Source: Filimonas sp.
GTDB taxonomy: Bacteria > Bacteroidota > Bacteroidia > Chitinophagales > Chitinophagaceae
NCBI GenBank assembly: GCA_017306865.1
Contig: JAFKHH010000027.1
Coordinates: 1-64,000, forward strand
Direction of reading: 5' to 3'
DNA: 64,000 bases
A program made the translations under genes and the position numbers. This document shows positions 45,293 through 53,723 of the stretch, one piece after another; positions within the stretch are counted from its first letter, which is position 1; each line of letters starts with the position of its first letter. The notes under the pieces were generated by a model. The model worked only from the letters and a program-made list of their open reading frames with translations. It did not search any database and had not been told where the DNA came from.

Positions 45293-46408
45293 CTAATTTT
45301 GCGCCATCATGTAAATCAGGATAATAACGCAGATCACTGCCATTATTGTCAAGATAATTTTAGCTACGCTATAAGGTCGCTCGCCCACTACTTCGCCGGT
45401 ACAAGCATTCACCGTAAAATGATATAATTTGTTTTTGTAATTATATGCACACATCCACACAGGCAATAATAAATATTTCAGCATAGTATCGTGGTAGGTT
45501 GTGGTGTAGCTATTGATGCGCTGCTCATCTCCTCCTATATCACTACAGATCTCGCTTTCAATGGTGGAGACCATCATCTTTTTGGCTATTTCAAATCCCT
45601 TTTGTGCATCCAGTTGAAAAAGCTCTGCGCGAAACCCACTCAGGTAACGCTCATCATATGCCACCAGCTTTGGTAGTTGCCACGGTTCCAGTTTATTCGC
45701 AATCTTCTGAGGCAGGGATGTGCTTGCGGAGATCAGCAGATCGTTGAAATAACAATCCACCTCACCACTTGCAGAGTACCAGGCCGTGTGCCTTACCTCT
45801 CTTGTTCTTGTCTCGGTGCGCCCATTCACTTCCTCCGTATAGGTTTCTGTAGTGTAGTAATATTCACCACGCTCGCCACTATAGCTGGTATCTGTATCCG
45901 TATCGTAAGCCCAGTAAGGAATATAAATGCCACGTAACGCCTGTGCTGTTCTTTCCTCTACCACCCGTTGTAAGTCTGATGGAGCAAACCACAGCTTTTT
46001 CATCCATACGCCAAAGTTCTTTTTTGCCTGCTGGCTATTAACTATAAAAGGCAATACATAATGTGGCTTTACCACTTCCTGCTGTTGCTGATTAACCGTT
46101 AGTAGCGGACTGCCGCAAAAAGTGCAACTACCTGCTACGGTGTTACTCTCCAGTGTAGTAACTGCTCCGCAACTGTTACACTTTACCGTATTAACTACTT
46201 GTATCTCCTCTGCAGTTGTATTATCGTCAATGAATTTGAGATAATCGAAGGATTGGATCGTTTGTTGTTCAGTAGGTATTTCGTTCACAGCACCGCAAAA
46301 ATCACATTTCAACGTGTGCGTGCCCGGCTCGAAGTGCATGACAGCGCCACAACTCTCACACTTAAACGTATTCCCCTGTATCTCTGCTATATTTTTATCC
46401 TCTGGCAT
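45293..46408 (-). CDS. Double zinc-ribbon membrane protein (TFIIB-like ribbons)
   Basis: 371 residues. Two zinc ribbons: Cys17/20 with Cys35/38 (CESCG, CDFCG) and Cys77/80 with Cys95/98 (CNSCG, CTFCG). A long beta-rich domain follows (YIPYWAYDTDTDTSYSGERGEYYYTT) and a single C-terminal helix (IILTIMAVICVIILIYMM) anchors it. The layout resembles YdjG-type proteins encoded with SPFH proteins. The SPFH gene lies just upstream on the same strand, separated by a terminator. A joint role in membrane-domain stress is inferred. Confidence 0.82.
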   Translation of the reverse strand: MPEDKNIAEIQGNTFKCESCGAVMHFEPGTHTLKCDFCGAVNEIPTEQQTIQSFDYLKFIDDNTTAEEIQVVNTVKCNSCGAVTTLESNTVAGSCTFCGSPLLTVNQQQQEVVKPHYVLPFIVNSQQAKKNFGVWMKKLWFAPSDLQRVVEERTAQALRGIYIPYWAYDTDTDTSYSGERGEYYYTTETYTEEVNGRTETRTREVRHTAWYSASGEVDCYFNDLLISASTSLPQKIANKLEPWQLPKLVAYDERYLSGFRAELFQLDAQKGFEIAKKMMVSTIESEICSDIGGDEQRINSYTTTYHDTMLKYLLLPVWMCAYNYKNKLYHFTVNACTGEVVGERPYSVAKIILTIMAVICVIILIYMMAQN

Positions 46409-46445
46409 GTGCCTGACAAGTTAGGGTAAGCTAAACGGGTTTACA

Positions 46446-46492
46446 AAAAGCCTGTTGCACAAACATGGATCTTGTGCGTACAACAGGCTTTT
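46446..46492 (-). terminator. Intrinsic terminator of the SPFH gene
   Basis: A 12-bp stem (AAAAGCCTGTTG, 46446-46457, with its complement at 46481-46492), extended by an inner GCACAA/TTGTGC pair; TTTTG follows on the - strand. It separates the SPFH and zinc-ribbon genes, so the second gene probably has its own promoter or depends on readthrough. Confidence 0.8.
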
Positions 46493-46523
46493 GCTATTAT
46501 TTACTATTTGTATTACTTAAAGA

Positions 46524-47627
46524 TTAAGGCAATGGTGGTGGCGCACTGTTTAACAATGCACCCAGCTCAGGCACAGTATTAGCGGCAGCCCAACCATTCA
46601 TGCCTTTTTTCCAGACAAGTGTTTGCGCTTGTAAACTATTGTTTGCAACTAACTGTGTTAGTTGATCTGTCGTAAACGGCCCCGCCTGTTTACCATCAAT
46701 TGCTACAAAAAACTGCGCATCTGTTTGCAATGGTGGCGGCACATTACCTCCTCCTCCTTGTTGGTTTTGAAACATGCCTGCAAGCTGGCCTGCTATGCCC
46801 AGGCCTATACCCGCACCTACACCAGCCCCAATAGTTCCTCCTCCTCCGCCGGGGTTTTCGGCAGACTTTTCCAGGGAGTTGGCAATCTGGAATTGCGTAT
46901 AGGAATTGAGATTCCCAACAATACCAATGCTGCTTCTTTTATCTAAAGCCGCCTCTACTTCAGGCGGCAACGATACATTTTCGATCAGGAATTTTGTCAG
47001 CTCCAAACCAAGCTCTTCAAACTCCGATTTTATTTTTCCTGTAATAATACCTGATACTTCCTCGTATTGCGAAGCAAGGTCCAATACTGGTATTTTAGCT
47101 TCTGCAATAGCTTCCATACCACGGGATACCGCCAGGTTGCGCAATTGCGTCGTAATGCCTTCTACATTAAAATCAGGATTAGTAGCAGACACTTCTTTGA
47201 GAAAGACACCGGCATCTTTTACCCTGAATGCAAAGCTGCCAAAAGCACGCAAACGTACCGGCCCAAACTCTGCATCGCGCATCATTACCGGGTTCATCGT
47301 ACCCCATTTCTGGTTAACAAACTGTCTTGTGCTTACAAAAAACACATCTGCTTTGAACGGGCTGTTAAAACCATATTTCCAACCTCTTAGTGTACTAAGT
47401 ATCGGCAGGTTTTGCGTAGTAAGTGTGTACATACCGGGCTGAAAAATATCAGCCACCGTACCTTCATTCATAAAGACTGCTACCTGCGATTCACGCACAG
47501 TCAGCTTGGAGTTCATTTTTATCTCGTTCTGGTATCGTGGAAATTTCCAGACGATCGTATCCTGTGAGCTATCTACCCACTCAATAATATCTATAAACTC
47601 ATTCTTCAGTTTATCCCAAAGTCCCAT
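46524..47627 (-). CDS. SPFH/band 7-type protein with C-terminal GYF_2 domain (YdjI-like)
   Basis: 367 residues. The YdjI-like SPFH region covers about 30-235 (SKLTVRESQVAVFMNEG, GMYTLTTQNLP, FVNQKWGTMNPVMMRD, RLRAFGSFAFRVKD). A coiled stretch and a glycine-rich linker (about 255-305) follow, then a GYF_2 domain (FFVAIDGKQAGPFTTDQL, LVWKKGMNGWAAA). No membrane helix; peripheral membrane association is typical. It likely works with the zinc-ribbon protein encoded next. Confidence 0.87.
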   Translation of the reverse strand: MGLWDKLKNEFIDIIEWVDSSQDTIVWKFPRYQNEIKMNSKLTVRESQVAVFMNEGTVADIFQPGMYTLTTQNLPILSTLRGWKYGFNSPFKADVFFVSTRQFVNQKWGTMNPVMMRDAEFGPVRLRAFGSFAFRVKDAGVFLKEVSATNPDFNVEGITTQLRNLAVSRGMEAIAEAKIPVLDLASQYEEVSGIITGKIKSEFEELGLELTKFLIENVSLPPEVEAALDKRSSIGIVGNLNSYTQFQIANSLEKSAENPGGGGGTIGAGVGAGIGLGIAGQLAGMFQNQQGGGGNVPPPLQTDAQFFVAIDGKQAGPFTTDQLTQLVANNSLQAQTLVWKKGMNGWAAANTVPELGALLNSAPPPLP

Positions 47628-47710
47628 TGTAAATTATTTAGTTAAGATTAAGGGTGCATCCTCCGCAATATATTAAACTGCAGCAATTCTTTGTGTGTGA
47701 TTTTTCTTTT

Positions 47711-47846
47711 TTAACACATAGGCAACCTGGACTCACCGCAGAGGCGCAGAGAACGGGGAGGTACGGGGAGAATTTTACCTCATGAAAAACTGAGAATTAT
47801 TTGACACGACAATCTATTGACGATTACCGCCTCACGATTCACGATT
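47711..47846 (+). repeat. Chimeric partial copy of the 320-bp repeat
   Basis: It begins with TTAACACATAGGCAACCTGG (head), continues with CACCGCAGAGGCGCAGAGAA (47733-47770), and ends in ATTGACGATTACCGCCTCAC (tail). Head and tail of the 320-bp family thus flank a foreign word block. Confidence 0.65.
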
Positions 47847-47850
47847 TTTT

Positions 47851-48143
47851 TAAACACATAGGGCGTTGGCAGGTTGCTGTGGGGAATTGATGTGAAATAG
47901 CAGGAGGTTTGTGGGGATTGAGGTGTAACACACTTTACTATATTTAATGCTTTTGCTCCGAAGGGACACAATAGAGCACATAGAGGGAAGCCGCTCCGCA
48001 GCTTCTTTTGAAAGCTTCTTTATAGGGTTAGAACGTTGTGCGGAGAAACGTTATTGACGATTACCGCCTCACGATTCACGATACTTGATATGCCTCTGTG
48101 TTCTCTGCATCCTTTGCGATACTTGTGCGTCTTTGCGTGATAA
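47851..48143 (+). repeat. 320-bp structured repeat, copy C
   Basis: From TAAACACATAGG to CTTTGCGTGATA. The hairpin is GAAGC(C)GC-TCC-GC(A)GCTTC (47987-48005), intermediate between the other two forms, with one mismatch. The gap 47628-48213 holds no gene. Confidence 0.9.
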
Positions 48144-48213
48144 AAATAAACGACTTGGAAGTATAATAGATTATTCACGATTACCGCCTCACGATTCACG
48201 TTATCCCATAAAA

Positions 48214-48241
48214 AAAGCCTCTGTAAAATTACAAAGGCTTT
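48214..48241 (-). terminator. Intrinsic terminator of the DUF3276 gene
   Basis: AAAGCCTCTGTAA pairs with TTACAAAGGCTTT (one mismatch, 2-base loop), and seven T residues follow on the - strand. It lies 35 bases after the stop. Confidence 0.85.
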
Positions 48242-48275
48242 AATGCATTTATTTGGAGACAAGCAAGCAAGAATA

Positions 48276-48701
48276 TTACCACTTATCGACTTCTTCTGAT
48301 GCAACGTGACCAGCAGATGGAGCTTCGCTTACAGTTACTGCGCTTGGTTCAGCAACAGTAGCAGCAGCAATTACTTCGTTTACATCTACAGCTTCTTCAG
48401 CAGCATCAACGTATTCGTGGTTGTAGGCGTCAAAATCAAAGTCTGGCATCAATTCAGTTTTTACATAATCAACTGCTTCGCCTAGTGCTTTGCTGAACTT
48501 GTTGAAATCTTCTTTGTACAGAAAAATTTTGTGCCTGTCATAACCATCGTCGTTGAAACGCTTCCTGCTTTCCGTAATGGTCAGGTAGTAGTCATTACCA
48601 CGAGTTGCCCTTACATCAAAAAAATAAGTTCTTCTTTTCCCTGCCCTGATACGTTTGCTGTAAACGCTCTCCATTTTCTTGTCGTTGTTTTCGTACGCCA
48701 C
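48276..48701 (-). CDS. PUR-alpha-like nucleic-acid-binding protein (DUF3276)
   Basis: 141 residues from a GTG (MAYENNDKK); an ATG at residue 10 is the alternative start. VYSKRIRAGKRRTYFFDVRATRGNDYYLTITESRKR and KIFLYKEDFNKFSKALGEAVDYVKTEL form the PUR repeat; the acidic, Ala-rich tail after about residue 95 is low-complexity. PUR proteins bind single-stranded DNA or RNA. It has a good promoter and a strong terminator, so it is monocistronic. Confidence 0.92.
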   Translation of the reverse strand: MAYENNDKKMESVYSKRIRAGKRRTYFFDVRATRGNDYYLTITESRKRFNDDGYDRHKIFLYKEDFNKFSKALGEAVDYVKTELMPDFDFDAYNHEYVDAAEEAVDVNEVIAAATVAEPSAVTVSEAPSAGHVASEEVDKW

Positions 48702-48741
48702 AGTGAAATTGGTTTTGGTTAACGATTCCTTTTAAGATGCA

Positions 48742-48771
48742 CAAATATATGATTGTTTTCAAATTGCCAAA
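48742..48771 (-). promoter_or_regulatory. Bacteroidota-type promoter of the DUF3276 gene
   Basis: On the - strand: TTTG (48768-48771), 18-base spacer, TATATTTG (48742-48749). Both boxes match the -33/-7 consensus exactly. The predicted leader is about 35 bases to the GTG start. Confidence 0.75.
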
Positions 48772-48803
48772 ATTTTTGCGCATCTGTTATAAATTTTCTT
48801 CTA

Positions 48804-48873
48804 TACAGGATATTCACAACATATAATTATATGTTACCATACATTACATAACCTTTTTTTATAATATCCTGTA
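48804..48873. repeat. Nested palindrome between the ABC exporter and DUF3276 genes
   Basis: Outer arms TACAGGATATT (48804-48814) and its perfect complement (48863-48873) enclose an 18-base perfect palindrome AACATATAATTATATGTT (48818-48835). It begins 20 bases after the exporter stop and just upstream of the DUF3276 promoter, so it may be a terminator, an operator, or both. Confidence 0.8.
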
Positions 48874-48893
48874 ACCCAACACCAGCAAGGTTT

Positions 48894-50771
48894 CTAATTG
48901 AGCGTTGCGGTATCATCGCGCTCATTACTTGTCATTTGCAAGCGATAAAGTTCTGCGTAATATCCGTTTGATGCTAACAATTGTTCATGCGTTCCTTCCT
49001 CTATTATTCCTCCTTCATCCAGCACAACGATCTTGTCAAAGTTCAAAACAGTAAAGATGCGATGGGTAATAATGATGGCAGTTTTGTTCTGCAAAAAAGT
49101 ATATAAATGATGTATGATCTCGTTTTCTGTCTTTGCATCTACAGCACTCAGGCAATCGTCAAACAACAGGATATCTGGCGTTTTAATAAGGCCGCGGGCA
49201 ATAGACACACGTTGTTTCTGACCGCCACTCAATGTTACACCACGCTCTCCTACCATAGTTTCATAACCGCCGGGCAGCCCGGAAATCTCTTTGTCCACGC
49301 TGGCATACGTAGCTGCCAGCCGTACCTCATCCATCCCTGCTGCCTTGGCTAAGCCAAAGCTAATGTTGTTTGCCACCGTATCGCTAAACAGGAATACATC
49401 CTGCGGCACATAACTAATCTGCTCACGTAAATTATGTACCGGTAATTTGGCAATATCGTTACCGCCTATAGTTATACGGCCGGAAGCCGGATCGTAAAAC
49501 CGCAGCAACAGTTGCGCCAGCGTTGTTTTACCGCTACCTGTCCTTCCGATCACCAGCACCTTTTGTCCCTCCTTTACTGTAAGGTTAAAATCAGCAATAG
49601 CTTTAATGCCCGTATTTGCATAGGTAAATGATACGTGATCAAATACTATATCGCCACGCAAAGGTTTAGCCTCCGCATCCGGTGCTGATTGTATAGCAGG
49701 TTCTGTTTGTAAAAATTCATTGATGCGTTTCTGTGAAGCAGCAGCACGTTGTATCATACTCGCAGTCCATCCGATCGCACTCACCGGAAAAGTGAGCATA
49801 TTAATATAGATCACAAACTCTACGATCACACCTATCTGCAATGTGCCATGCAATACCTGTAAACCACCTATTAATATAGCAATGATGGTACTAAGACCGA
49901 TCAGCAACGTCATACTTGGAAAATAGATGGCTTCTACTTTTGCAAGGCTTACCGCATTTTGCCGGTAAGCTTCACTATTCTTATTAAAAAAGCCAAGCAT
50001 TGATTTTTCCTGTACAAAAGATTTAATTACACGAATACCCGAATACGATTCCTGTGCATTCGTGGTAAGGTCAGACAACAATGCCTGCACCCGCTGACTC
50101 TTCTTATTAATGATAATGTTTACGAAATAGATAGTACCTGCCAGTATAGGCAATGGAGACAAAACGTATAATGATAGTTCTACGTTTTGTTTAAACATAT
50201 AAAACAAGCAAAAGCCAATAGTTGATGCAAGGTTGATAAAATACATCAATGCAGGGCCTACATACATACGTACACGGCTTACGTCCTCCGTTATACGGTT
50301 CATCAGGTCGCCTGTGCTGTGTGTTTTGAAGAAACCCGCATCCAGTTTCTGGTAATGCTGGTACACTTCATTTTTCTGATCATACTCTATATAGCGGCTC
50401 ATTACGTTGATCGTTTGCCGCATCAGGAACATGAAAAAGCCACGCAACAGCGCAACAAACAGTAACATAACGCCGGCGAGTATGACTACTTTACCGTACG
50501 TAAATTCCTGGTTGTTTACCCATTGGATAAACCAATGAACCAATTGATTATAATGAGCGTCTTTATCATACCGAACCACATCGGCAGGTGTGGAATGTGA
50601 AGAAATGGCGCTTTGTACCAGGTTGATCACAAATCCTGAAAGTTGAGGGCTGAGGATAGCAAAGAAGTTAGACAGTGTAATAACCAATATACCCGCTACC
50701 AATCTAAACCGATACTTCCAGAAATACTTATTTAATGCTGCCAGGTGCTTCAATGTATAGATTTTGGGCAA
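48894..50771 (-). CDS. ABC exporter, fused membrane and ATPase domains (MsbA-like)
   Basis: 625 residues: a six-helix type I exporter domain (1-350) and an ATPase with Walker A GRTGSGKTT (Lys415), signature LSGGQKQR, Walker B ILLFDD followed by the D-loop region SAVDAKTE, and the H-loop ITHR. The Walker B glutamate position is D, which can slow hydrolysis in some exporters. It acts as a homo- or heterodimer. Substrate (lipid, peptide or drug) unknown. No partner half-transporter is adjacent. Confidence 0.92.
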   Translation of the reverse strand: MPKIYTLKHLAALNKYFWKYRFRLVAGILVITLSNFFAILSPQLSGFVINLVQSAISSHSTPADVVRYDKDAHYNQLVHWFIQWVNNQEFTYGKVVILAGVMLLFVALLRGFFMFLMRQTINVMSRYIEYDQKNEVYQHYQKLDAGFFKTHSTGDLMNRITEDVSRVRMYVGPALMYFINLASTIGFCLFYMFKQNVELSLYVLSPLPILAGTIYFVNIIINKKSQRVQALLSDLTTNAQESYSGIRVIKSFVQEKSMLGFFNKNSEAYRQNAVSLAKVEAIYFPSMTLLIGLSTIIAILIGGLQVLHGTLQIGVIVEFVIYINMLTFPVSAIGWTASMIQRAAASQKRINEFLQTEPAIQSAPDAEAKPLRGDIVFDHVSFTYANTGIKAIADFNLTVKEGQKVLVIGRTGSGKTTLAQLLLRFYDPASGRITIGGNDIAKLPVHNLREQISYVPQDVFLFSDTVANNISFGLAKAAGMDEVRLAATYASVDKEISGLPGGYETMVGERGVTLSGGQKQRVSIARGLIKTPDILLFDDCLSAVDAKTENEIIHHLYTFLQNKTAIIITHRIFTVLNFDKIVVLDEGGIIEEGTHEQLLASNGYYAELYRLQMTSNERDDTATLN

Positions 50772-50807
50772 AAATACGGAGAAATCAGGAGGGGGAAATG
50801 TAAGAAT

Positions 50808-50949
50808 GGGGAATGGTTTAATGGCTATATGGTTTAATTGTTCAATTGTTTAATTGATATATGATTATGTGTTTATTCGCTGCGTCAATACAACAAGTAG
50901 ACAATTCAACCATACAACAATTCAACAATGTATCAATTGAACAATTAAC
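50808..50949. repeat. Word palindrome (GTTTAATTGTTCAATTG dialect)
   Basis: Left arm 50808-50862 (GGTTTAATTGTTCAATTG) and right arm to 50949 (ATCAATTGAACAATTAACC) are reverse complements except for an indel. The right arm abuts the TAG stop of the nitronate monooxygenase gene. Confidence 0.85.
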
Positions 50950-51999
50950 CTATCCCTTCAATTCCTTCACCAAAAACCTGAAAATATCCCGTGTATTATC
51001 TGCGGGCGCATCACCTGCTGACTGACCAGCCCACAGGTTTGTATAACTGCTATCATTAGCCTGTTGCGCCAGTTTGCGAAATGCAGCCGTTAAGCTGTTT
51101 TGTATGGGATAAGGCGGAATAGGTATGCCTGATGCCTCTATCCGTTCCATCATTTCGTTACGGATACCACGCGCCCAGCGCCCGGAGAAAGCCCGCGTCA
51201 ATAAAATATCTGTTGCATCTACGCCAGACAGTTGTTGCTGCCATGCGGGAATAGCGTCGCTCTCTTTGGATGCAATAAATAATGTGCCCACCTGCACAGC
51301 CGCTGCGCCAAGATCAAATGCAGCACGCATTGTTTGAGCATCACGAATACCTCCCGCAGCTATAACCGGCACATGCACTTGCTTTGCTAATTGTGGTAAC
51401 AGGGAGAACAAGCCGACTTGCGGCAATGGCTCATCATCGAGAAAACTACCCCTGTGGCCACCAGCTTCTAACCCCTGGGCAACGATCATATCGATACCGC
51501 TTTCCTGCAATAGCCTGGCTTCTTTTAGAGAGGTGGCTGTGCCTATCAACGTACAGCCATTGGATTTGAACAATTGTATAGTTGCATCGTCCAACATACC
51601 AAATGTGAAACTAATCAGTTTGATGTCTTCTTTGATCAGTACGTCTATTTGTTCCTTATAGGTGTAAAAACGAAAGTTTTGTAATTCACTTTCAGCCAGG
51701 GCATAGCCCCGCTCTTTCGCCATTTCAAGTAATAGGCGGCGCATAGGCACCATTTTACTTTCCTCATAAGGCGGTATGGTATGGGTAAACAGGTTTACTG
51801 CAAATGGCTTTCCCGTGAGGTTTTTCGTTTGTCGTATGAGGGTCTGCGATCTTTCGGGCGATAGCCCTCCGATGGCTAGCGAACCGAGGCCACCCTCGTT
51901 AGATACTGCCGCCGCCATTTCCGGTGTAGAGACGCCCAGCATGGGCGCTTGTATAATGGGATATATAACTCCTGTCCGCTGTGCAAAGTCATTCTTCAT
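50950..51999 (-). CDS. Nitronate monooxygenase family flavoenzyme
   Basis: 349 residues from the ATG at 51997-51999; the earlier in-frame Met adds an unlikely 12 residues. A TIM barrel with YPIIQAPMLGVSTPEMAAAVSNEGGLGSL at the start, VAQGLEAGGHRGSF, PVIAAGGIRD and AAAVQVGTLFIASKESDA in the FMN-binding site. It oxidises alkyl nitronates such as propionate 3-nitronate with FMN. Monocistronic by position. Confidence 0.92.
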   Translation of the reverse strand: MKNDFAQRTGVIYPIIQAPMLGVSTPEMAAAVSNEGGLGSLAIGGLSPERSQTLIRQTKNLTGKPFAVNLFTHTIPPYEESKMVPMRRLLLEMAKERGYALAESELQNFRFYTYKEQIDVLIKEDIKLISFTFGMLDDATIQLFKSNGCTLIGTATSLKEARLLQESGIDMIVAQGLEAGGHRGSFLDDEPLPQVGLFSLLPQLAKQVHVPVIAAGGIRDAQTMRAAFDLGAAAVQVGTLFIASKESDAIPAWQQQLSGVDATDILLTRAFSGRWARGIRNEMMERIEASGIPIPPYPIQNSLTAAFRKLAQQANDSSYTNLWAGQSAGDAPADNTRDIFRFLVKELKG

Positions 52000-52185
52000 A
52001 CTATAGCCATTTAATACGGGATAAAGGTAACTCAATTGAAGAAATCCACGTTTTTGCAGGTTTCAGGGAAGGCATGCAACAAAATTTCAAAAAAAAGTAT
52101 CTGAAGCATCAGGGTAAACCATTTCCGGCCGTGTCGTTACACAAAACAGGCTGGAGCTGACAAGAAATTGAAACCGGTGAGCGGC

Positions 52186-52749
52186 ATGATAGCAGATAGT
52201 TCTCTATTAGAAAGCTACTTCAATGATTTTTTTGAAGGGTTGCACCGTTATGCCTATACCCTACTGCGGGATAATGATGACGCTAAGGATATAGTACAAT
52301 CGGTTTTTCTGCAATTATGGCGAAAGAAAGACCTGCTTCAGATCCGCCAATCTGCGCGCTCCTATCTCTATACGGCAACGCATAATCATTGTCTGAACCA
52401 TATCCGCAATGTAAAAAAGCGAAAAGAACACGAGACCGGTTCTTCAGGCGCAACTGCACAAGTGTACGACCTGCAAAAAGAAATAGAAGCGCGTGAAATA
52501 AAAAAGGAAATACTCACGGCTATGAAATCATTACCTGAAAAATGCAGGGAAGTGTTTTACAAAAACAGGTTTGAAGAAAAGACGTATGCAGAAATAGCTG
52601 CTGACCTGAATATTTCTATCAAAACGGTAGAAAGCCAGATGAGTAAAGCCTTATCTATATTACGAACGTCTTTATCCCAAAACGCAAAAGCCCTGATGCT
52701 GATCTGGCTATTAGCAGACGGTTTTACCCAATTGAACTTTATCTTATGA
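52186..52749 (+). CDS. ECF sigma factor (Bacteroidota expansion type)
   Basis: 187 residues from the ATG at 52186; a TTG six codons earlier is possible. Region 2 is FEGLHRYAYTLLRDNDDAKDIVQSVFLQLW and region 4 is SLPEKCREVFYKNRFEEKTYAEIAADLNISIKTVESQMSKAL. It overlaps the FecR gene by four bases, the usual arrangement for a sigma factor held by its membrane anti-sigma protein. A hydrophobic tail (LMLIWLLADGF) is typical of this group. Confidence 0.92.
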   Translation: MIADSSLLESYFNDFFEGLHRYAYTLLRDNDDAKDIVQSVFLQLWRKKDLLQIRQSARSYLYTATHNHCLNHIRNVKKRKEHETGSSGATAQVYDLQKEIEAREIKKEILTAMKSLPEKCREVFYKNRFEEKTYAEIAADLNISIKTVESQMSKALSILRTSLSQNAKALMLIWLLADGFTQLNFIL

Positions 52750-53723
52750 GCGAAGCAACAAATCATATTGTCGTAACGCCGGAGTTGCTGGCAAAATATT
52801 TTGCCGGAGAGGCGTCTTCGCCCGAGGCAATAGCGATAGATGACTGGATAGCAGAAACCCCTGCTAACAGGCAGGAATTTGATGCACAGTTTCGCACATG
52901 GAACCAGGCTACACCAAAGCCTTATGTAAAACCGCAACAAGGGGAAATATGGGATAACCTGCGGCAACACTTAAAGGTTAACCCAACTGCAACACGATAT
53001 ATGTGGCAAAAGATAGCTATAGCGGCATCTGTTGTTTCCATTATATCCTTAGCCGCTCTCTTTTTTCTTAAAAAAACACCCCTAGAATCAGTTAAGCAAC
53101 TCGCGTTTACCGCAACAGATGCACAACCACAATTGAAGCTGAGCGACAGCTCCATCATTATGGCTACATCAGGCAGCATGATCACTTACCCTGCTGTTTT
53201 TGCCGGTGCAGAACGCCTGGTAACCTTGAAGGGAGAAGCTTACTTTGACATTACACATGACAAGAGCAAGCCTTTTATTATTACAGATAACGATGTGCAG
53301 ATAAAAGTATTGGGCACTACATTCAATATACAAACGGAGGATACCTGTACTACCACTACGGTGTACACAGGTAAAGTAACGATGTACAACCAGTATGGCA
53401 GCATTATTATCCCGGCGGGGAATACGGGCATTTATAACCGTGCCCGGCACTCTTTTTCATTAGCCACTACTGCCAACAAAAATGCGATCAGTTATGTATC
53501 GCGAAAATTCTATTTCGAAAACGAAACGCTGACAAACATTGCAGGTTATTTATCCAAAGCATACCACGAAAAAATAATCATAGACCATCCGCAAATGGGG
53601 AGTTTACGCCTGACTGGTACTTTTGAAAATGAGTCACTGGAATATATTATCAATGTTATTGCTGCAACGCTAAACATCCATTACACACAAGATAAAAATG
53701 AAATACACTTCAGTGAGAATTAG
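52746..53723 (+). CDS. FecR-type anti-sigma factor
   Basis: 325 residues. A cytoplasmic N-terminal domain (1-80) is followed by one membrane helix (about 84-102), then the FecR domain (QLKLSDSSIIMATSGSMITYP, VTLKGEAYFDITHDKSKPFII, VLGTTFNI) and the C-terminal DUF4974 (YFENETLTNIAGYLSKAYHEKI). It overlaps the following STN gene by 26 bases. It should hold the ECF factor and receive a signal from an STN domain in the periplasm. Confidence 0.93.
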   Translation: MSEATNHIVVTPELLAKYFAGEASSPEAIAIDDWIAETPANRQEFDAQFRTWNQATPKPYVKPQQGEIWDNLRQHLKVNPTATRYMWQKIAIAASVVSIISLAALFFLKKTPLESVKQLAFTATDAQPQLKLSDSSIIMATSGSMITYPAVFAGAERLVTLKGEAYFDITHDKSKPFIITDNDVQIKVLGTTFNIQTEDTCTTTTVYTGKVTMYNQYGSIIIPAGNTGIYNRARHSFSLATTANKNAISYVSRKFYFENETLTNIAGYLSKAYHEKIIIDHPQMGSLRLTGTFENESLEYIINVIAATLNIHYTQDKNEIHFSEN

